From Vicia villosa (Eukaryota > Streptophyta > Magnoliopsida > Fabales > Fabaceae): DNA of 64,000 nucleotides. The stretch covers positions 40,701,155 to 40,765,154 of the forward strand of contig NC_081182.1 of NCBI RefSeq assembly GCF_029867415.1. The letters run 5' to 3'. Positions within the stretch are counted from its first letter, which is position 1, and every line of letters starts with the position of its first letter. The translations under genes and the position numbers were made by a program. Shown piece by piece: positions 58,346 to 64,000 of the stretch. A model generated the notes under the pieces. That model was given only the letters and a program-made list of their open reading frames with translations, ran no database searches and was not told the origin of the DNA.

Positions 58346-60620
58346 TGTAACACCAGTTATAACCGTTTTAGACTCGTCTGAATTATTAGTGGTAGCAATC
58401 TCAAAACGCACTCTTTCAAAATAAAACATAAAACATAAAAGAACAACGAAACTCTACTTCAGACATACTTCTCGATGAAATAAAATATTTGATTAAATAA
58501 GTAATTTAACACAACGACATCATAACAAAAATAAAATGTCTCAATCCCAATGTTACAGATGAGAGCACCATTAACAACTAAATAACGCAGAAAAATAGTA
58601 AATAAATGAAGAGGCATCAACGCCATCCTCTAGCTCAACAACAACTACTCTTCTACTTGATTATCTATACTCCGGGAGAGTATAGAACACCACAAACAAA
58701 CATACATGGGGTAAAAATAACTTCACATATGTTATTGGTGTATAAAACAACAAGGATAGTTTCAAATAACAATAACATCAATTATCTTTCTCACACAATA
58801 ATTTACAACAAGAACAACAATTACAATTGCAATGCAAATGTATAATGCAATATACTCCTCCTCCATTATGCACGAGGTGTCAAGTTTTTGGATGTTAGAG
58901 TTATGTTACTTATGATCGGCATTTGTTCCTCTCTGAACCCACAATTTTGCCAACATGAGGCCAGCTTTGTAGTTTCTATATAAATTATCCAACACAACAC
59001 ATTATATAATTACAACTCAAATAATCATATAAATATTCACAATTATTCATCAATAGAGTAAAAATATATTATTACTTATGTCACCACATCAACATGGTAA
59101 TAAAATAATTACTCATAGACATATCAACACAACTCTAAACATGTCAGAGCTACTCAGTTTTAACTCTGATAACTCATAAAGTCTTACTCTACGAATTTCA
59201 ACGACTCAAAATTAACACTTTTGGCGGGAGGCATTACTCAAATAATAATATAACTCAAAACGACTTTAAAGAGTCAAAACCTTCAAATTTAACTCTATGG
59301 CTCATAAGATTTTACCCTAAACAACTCAAAAACAACTCTGACAACTGTATAACAACCTTATAACAATTCTAACAACTCTATTGACAACCATAACAACTCT
59401 ATTGACGAATATGACACAATAAGAAAATAGCTTAAATAGAGACACAATTCAAATTATTTAATATTTTCAAATCTAAATCAAAACTCATCAAACAACACTG
59501 AAAAGTCACCACACCCAAACTACCGAACCGCCAAACCGCCGCCCACACCTAAACTACCGCCACCCCCGCAGCTCCGCCACCATTGCGCTTTCTAAACTCA
59601 GGCGACTATGGCCTCCTCTGTTGCGTGACACTTGATTTCCGGTGGCTCCGCCGCCGCGCGGTACTGTTCACGAGTGTCGCCGATCGCCAACGCGCCCCCT
59701 GACTTCCTTATTTTTTACAAATTTTTTCGATTTCTCATATGTTTCTATAAAGTATCCAATTCATAATCCAATTATTAAGAATTTTCCCAAAAAGGGACAC
59801 CCACAGATTATCAAACAACAATCATTTATCAACATAGATTCAAATAACAAATATTATACAATTTCATAAGATATTCATGAGAATAAGGAAAACCTATCAA
59901 ACGATGCCTCAAAGGGTTTTGCTCAAACCCTTTTTAACCACAAACACAACAATCACAAACACAGAAAGGAGAAGAAGAAGATAGGAGGGTAAGGATCTCT
60001 CACTATCTGACTACCTAAACACCCATATGTAAAGAGTTTCCACTTACCTCAAAATTATCGATCGATGAAAGCCTTTGGCCTTTTGGGATTTTCCTCGCTC
60101 TCCAAGTTTCTCCTAGATCTGCCTCTCTTTGCCTCTTTTTCAACTTTTGTACGTACTGTACAAAAGCACCCCCTCACTTTATCTATTTATTCTAACCTAA
60201 TATTTCAATTAATTCTATCACCCCTCAGCTCTTCTCACACCCTCACTAAATCTCTATTTCTATTATTTTATTTTTAATTCAAATAATACTCTAAGTTTAT
60301 TAAAATAATAATTATCTAATTATCCTAATAACTCAATTATCTCAATAACAATTCTATTATTCTTACTAAATCTCACCACACCCTCAACTTTTTACTCAAA
60401 TAATCTCTTTCTCTCTAATTTTAAATAAAATTCTATTTTCTCCCAACTCTAAAATATCTCTAATTTTCTATTAAACTCAACCGTCCCAATAAATTAATTA
60501 AATATAGTTAATTTAAATACTCAAATAATTATTTAAAATACTCCAAATCCCAAATAATAATTATAATACTAGTAAAATAGTCACTATTACAAATAATATA
60601 TTTTATGAAAAAGTTTTCAC
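58346..60620. other. Unassigned sequence inserted within the gypsy remnant
   Basis: AT-rich at both ends with a short GC-rich block at 59520-59710 (repeated CCGCC motifs). It contains repeated 'CAACTCTGACAACT'/'AACAACTCTATTGAC' words at 59150-59410 and CT-rich T/C runs at 60220-60480. It may be the LTR/UTR of another retrotransposon. No coding motif is recognised. Confidence 0.35.
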
Positions 60621-61981
60621 CTCAGCCAAAATAAAACCGGAGTATAATGCCAAAGTGCGCCATGTTTTTTTATATAAAAAACCATAGTTTCCCTCGATTT
60701 TTAATATAAACAAGGAAAAAACAATTCAGAACATGCTTCGAATCCCACCTATTGCAGTTTATGTTTTTATATATTTGTTTATAAGTGTATACTAAATGAT
60801 CCATCCCTTTGATTTCCTTAACAACCGAGGAATAAAATAATCAGATTTTACTATAAAAACACTCGTTAAACAGATTTTACCCTAATTCTAACTTATATGT
60901 AACCGTCCTAAACTCGTACGCATCATTCTTTGAGATGGATTGTAGGACAGAAAAAATCTTCAACGTTCTTCTATCCATGAACAAAATATTTTTTATGCCC
61001 TTGCAATCTATCTCACATAATGGTGATGATGTTGTTGTTGTATATTTGGAACAACGCTTAGTTAAAGAATGTTGGAAAAGTTCTCTATGATAGATTGCAA
61101 GGGTAGAAAATCATTCTTACTTCAAGTTATACAAACAAAGGGAGTTCAACATTTGAAAAGATTAGAAGTTGAATGCATACAAGATATGCAACAAAATCTT
61201 GAATTACAGGGACGATGATGAACTTGGTTTTGTTTAATATTCTATGTAAACAATGTAATGTTTAAAAAAAGATTATTTACCTCGGTTTCTTCTAAAACCG
61301 AGGGGTAAACATATTTTACCTCAGTTTTTATGAAAACCGAGGGGATAATTTTGGCGTGGTTATGAGGATATTGATCATTGTCCTTAAATAAATCCTTGTC
61401 GTTCATTTCAGGAGTATCAACGCTAAAGACACTACCATTAGTGATCCGTGTGAAACATAAACAAATTCAATTATAAAAGCATTTTTAATATCAAAAAGTA
61501 AGTGAAGCATCATGAAGCGCTTGAATTTATCTACATCCACCACTTTACTGTTTTAAGAGCATTTGCCATGAAAAGATCTCTATGATGGATTGCAAGAGCA
61601 GAAAATTATTTGGGTTTAAGGTTTGTGTTCTTATATATTTATTTGAGCAGTAAATCATTTATTTATCTAACCTTTTTTTATTTCAGAAACAAATGCATAC
61701 AAAAGCAATTGAAAATATCCTGCATCCAATATTTTCTCTTTCCAAAAATTATATGATTCGAAGATCAAAAATCTAGATTTTTAGAGAAATTAATTTTTAC
61801 TTTAATATTCTGTGTAAACAATGTAATTTTTACTTTAATATTCTGTGTAAACAACGAGTTTAAAAAACAATCTATCTTACCCCTCAGATTTATTGATAAA
61901 CTGAAAGGTATGATGTACTAGTTTTGAAAATAATTAAAATGCAGATGCTGGGGTTCAAACCCATGTGCAGAAAACTTAACC
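60620..61981. repeat. Element with repeated 'CCTCGGTTTT/AAACCGAGGGG' motifs
   Basis: Inverted variants of 'ACCTCGGTTT' and 'AAACCGAGGGGTAA' occur at about 60615, 60690, 60820, 61280-61350, 61880 and again at 62914-62945, beyond the hAT insertion. The motif spacing suggests sub-terminal repeats of a DNA transposon, possibly CACTA-like, but I cannot define its borders. A duplicated word block (GATGGATTGTAGGACAG / GATAGATTGCAAGGGTAG / GATGGATTGCAAGAGCAG) lies at 60940-61600. Confidence 0.4.
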
Positions 61982-62921
61982 CCTCGGGTCAGTGGCGGAT
62001 CTAGAAATATTTTTTATTGGAGGCTTAAAAATAATTTAGATATTTTGACTATAAAACATTATGAATAAAAGATATATAATTATAATGAAAAGTTTAATTT
62101 AAAATATATAAATTCTTCCAAAATTACAACCTTCCTTCATAAATTTTATATTTTAAAAATACTTTTTATATGTAAGTATATAATATTTTTCTATTTCTAA
62201 CACACCAAAAATATATAAAACTTATGTAAAATCAAATACTATTAGCATGTTGTTATGTTAAATTAATAGCAAAAAAAAATTATATTTATAAATACTATAA
62301 GATGATTTATGCAAATTATGTTTATGAAATTGTAAATAAAAAAACGACCACATGATTTTATAAAATAATAGAAGTATATGTACATAAATCTTTTGAAAAT
62401 ATTTTTTGAAAGACATCTATTTTAAATATCTTAGAAAATTAATGTCTATATTATTAAAAAGCTTTAAATATTTATCATTTTATAAAATTTTGTCACCCGA
62501 GACACCATCAGTCCATGCATTTTAGCATATTTCTTTCCAAGGACAGAAGTAATTATCTATAAAAAAAGATGGGAAAAAATTACTTATTTTGCTTTATTAA
62601 AAAAAATATTAAGATTTAAAATAAAATGAAATAAAAATAAAAATGTGGTTAAAAGAGATACTAAACAAAAGACTAGAAAAGAAAAATATGAATAGTTAAA
62701 AGTTAGAAAATTAAATTGTAAAGTTGAGTGAATAAAGAATATGCTATTTGTCAATTTAATGGGAGCTCATAAACAACTATAGTAGTATTACTATATAATA
62801 CTTTTGCTTGTTTGTGGGGGCTCATAAACAATTATACTAGTAATACTATATAATACTTTTGCTTGTTTGTGGGGGCTTGAGCCCCCAATGCATTGGTAGT
62901 AGATCCGCCTCTGCCTCGGGT
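61982..62921. mobile_element. hAT-type non-autonomous element with 8-bp target duplication
   Basis: The element is 61990-62913 (924 bp), flanked by exact CCTCGGGT duplications (61982-61989 and 62914-62921). Its ends, 'CAGTGGCGGATCTA' and the inverted 'TAGATCCGCCTCTG', extend to an imperfect terminal inverted repeat of about 38 bp that includes TTGG(A/G)GGCT. Near the right end a roughly 58-bp unit (GGGGCTCATAAACAA... to TTGCTTGTTTGTG) is tandemly duplicated (62760-62875). No transposase is encoded. The terminus matches the truncated insertion at 29411. Confidence 0.9.
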
Positions 62922-62999
62922 TTTTATTAACTGAGGGGTAAAGTGGCAGAATTTTCATGACGTCATTCGTTATCTCGCTTCTGTTGGTCCCTATCTTCA

Positions 63000-63480
63000 T
63001 TGCTTCTCTTCTTATGGATGAAGGTTGTTGATTAGGGATTCTTCAATAGTACTTCATCTATTTGCCGTGCCCCACAAAGTTTGGCTTTGACTACAACTAG
63101 TTTGTCGAAATCGTTTTGTTACTTCATCTTCAGGTGGGCGGGGGATGCCACTGGGTCCAAAGTTTCTAAGAATTGTTGACTGAGAATTCTGTTGTAGACG
63201 CTTTCACATGGGATCACAAAGAAGAAAATGTTCATGATCATCTTTTTTTCTTATCCTAGGGAAACTAGTAAATCTACATATCTACATATACATGTATCAG
63301 AATAATTTAACGGTAGGAGACTCTGGCTTTCAGACGGTCTCAAATATTGCTCTCTTAAGCCCATATTTGTGAAAATTATGAGATGTATCAAGTTACAAGA
63401 ACATCTGTCATCGATGAGGATCCCTACAACAATGGGATTAGGATGGCAGCAGTAATGATCAACAAACATGCTACATTAGG
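63000..63480 (-). pseudogene. Ty3/gypsy protease remnant
   Basis: The minus-strand frame 63251-63469 reads VVGILIDDRCSCNLI, corresponding to the gypsy protease block VLVDxGSSxDVM, here with D-R-C instead of D-S/T-G. It is followed by FTNMGLREQYLRPSES. After a stop the homology continues: IPCESVYNRILSQQFL and ASPAHLKMKY (about 63130-63220). This order and wording match Tat-type gypsy proteases. It is probably part of the same element as the integrase at 56.4-58.3 kb. Confidence 0.7.
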
Positions 63481-64000
63481 AGTTCCATCCACTTTCTCGT
63501 GTTTTTAGAACCATAAGATAAGCCTTTTGCCCTCTCGCTTCTCACGTAGAGACGCTGATTTGAGAGAACCTTGCGATGGAGACTGGAGAATCTTCTTTAT
63601 TTAACAAATCTCCACCGATAGCATCTATGACAGGGACTGAATATGATATTGAATGGGAGGATTTTAAGGTATTTTGGGAAGGATATTCGAAAATGCTTCC
63701 ATCTTAGCGTAATTATTAAAGCGGTTAAGGTTTCAGTTGTACAAGATCTGATTGAATCAGGGAAGATATGCTAAAATCAAGAGAGATTTAATCATGGAAA
63801 TTTGCAGGAAACAATAGTCGATTTCCACAGACATCGTCAATGTTCCAAACAAGAAACCAAAATTGTTGGCGTAAACTCTTTATATGATGGTGTAGATCTC
63901 TGATACGGTTGCGCAGGAGTGGACCTGCAAAGTTAGCACTCCAACACCCAATTTAGTAAATGGATAAAGAGGATAGAGTGAATTATGAATGAAATTATAC
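63481..64000 (-). other. Probable gypsy gag-protease linker, running off the window
   Basis: Minus-strand sequence upstream of the protease. Short readable pieces suggest the gag/protease linker of the same element, but frames are broken and no zinc knuckle is seen. The last roughly 130 bp (from 63865) may already be untranslated or another repeat. Confidence 0.35.

Overview
The window is plant nuclear DNA: AT-rich, intron-split genes embedded in layers of transposable elements. Codon use, the protein sequences and several repeat families suggest a legume, probably of the Medicago/pea/clover group. That assignment is inference from family resemblance, not a search. I see no bacterial, organellar or viral segment, and no tRNA, rRNA or CRISPR array.

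Genes. Two real host genes lie tail to tail at the left. From 1072 to 12438 (+) there are 28 exons of the catalytic subunit of DNA polymerase delta (POLD1). The reading frame closes across every exon junction to 964 residues and a stop; only the first roughly 130 residues lie upstream of the window. From 14680 to 17215 (-) there is a complete 11-exon, 439-residue RING E3 ligase of the copine-domain RGLG family. A decayed WD40 exon resembling TORMOZ/UTP13 sits at 45.9-46.1 kb.

Repeats at 17.9-30.7 kb. This stretch holds a decayed plant-mobile-domain (MAIN-like/MULE) fragment at 18.3-19.7 kb, a retroelement-like remnant at 20.3-22.5 kb, two inverted-repeat elements at 23.3-25.3 kb, two AAT microsatellites flanking a palindrome at 25.7-26.2 kb, and a 93-bp tandem array at 26.4-26.9 kb. 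It ends with a Ty1/copia remnant (-) at 26.9-29.4 kb, a Stowaway-type MITE and a TA microsatellite.

Nested retrotransposons at 30.7-45.1 kb. An old Ty1/copia element (+, 562-bp LTRs, target duplication CCTAT) has been entered by a young, nearly intact Sirevirus-type copia element (-, about 1.22-kb LTRs, target duplication TTGAT). The inner element carries gag and pol, several polypurine tracts and a 70-bp tandem repeat. A third LTR-like fragment interrupts the outer element's reverse transcriptase. LTR divergence (about 3.6 % outer, about 0.5 % inner, by eye) agrees with this nesting order.

Right part, 45-64 kb. It holds a short TIR element present twice (46.7 and 57.0 kb), two hAT-type non-autonomous elements (47.8-48.8 and 62.0-62.9 kb), and 2.4 kb of degenerate AT-rich satellite-like repeats (48.9-51.4 kb). 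A decayed gag-like region (+) lies at 53.5-55.8 kb. A broken Ty3/gypsy element (-) has integrase/RNase H at 56.4-58.3 kb and protease at 63.0-63.5 kb, separated by later insertions. I found no new defence, biosynthetic or signalling system. The main interest is the precisely resolvable nesting of mobile elements and a few unexplained repeat structures.
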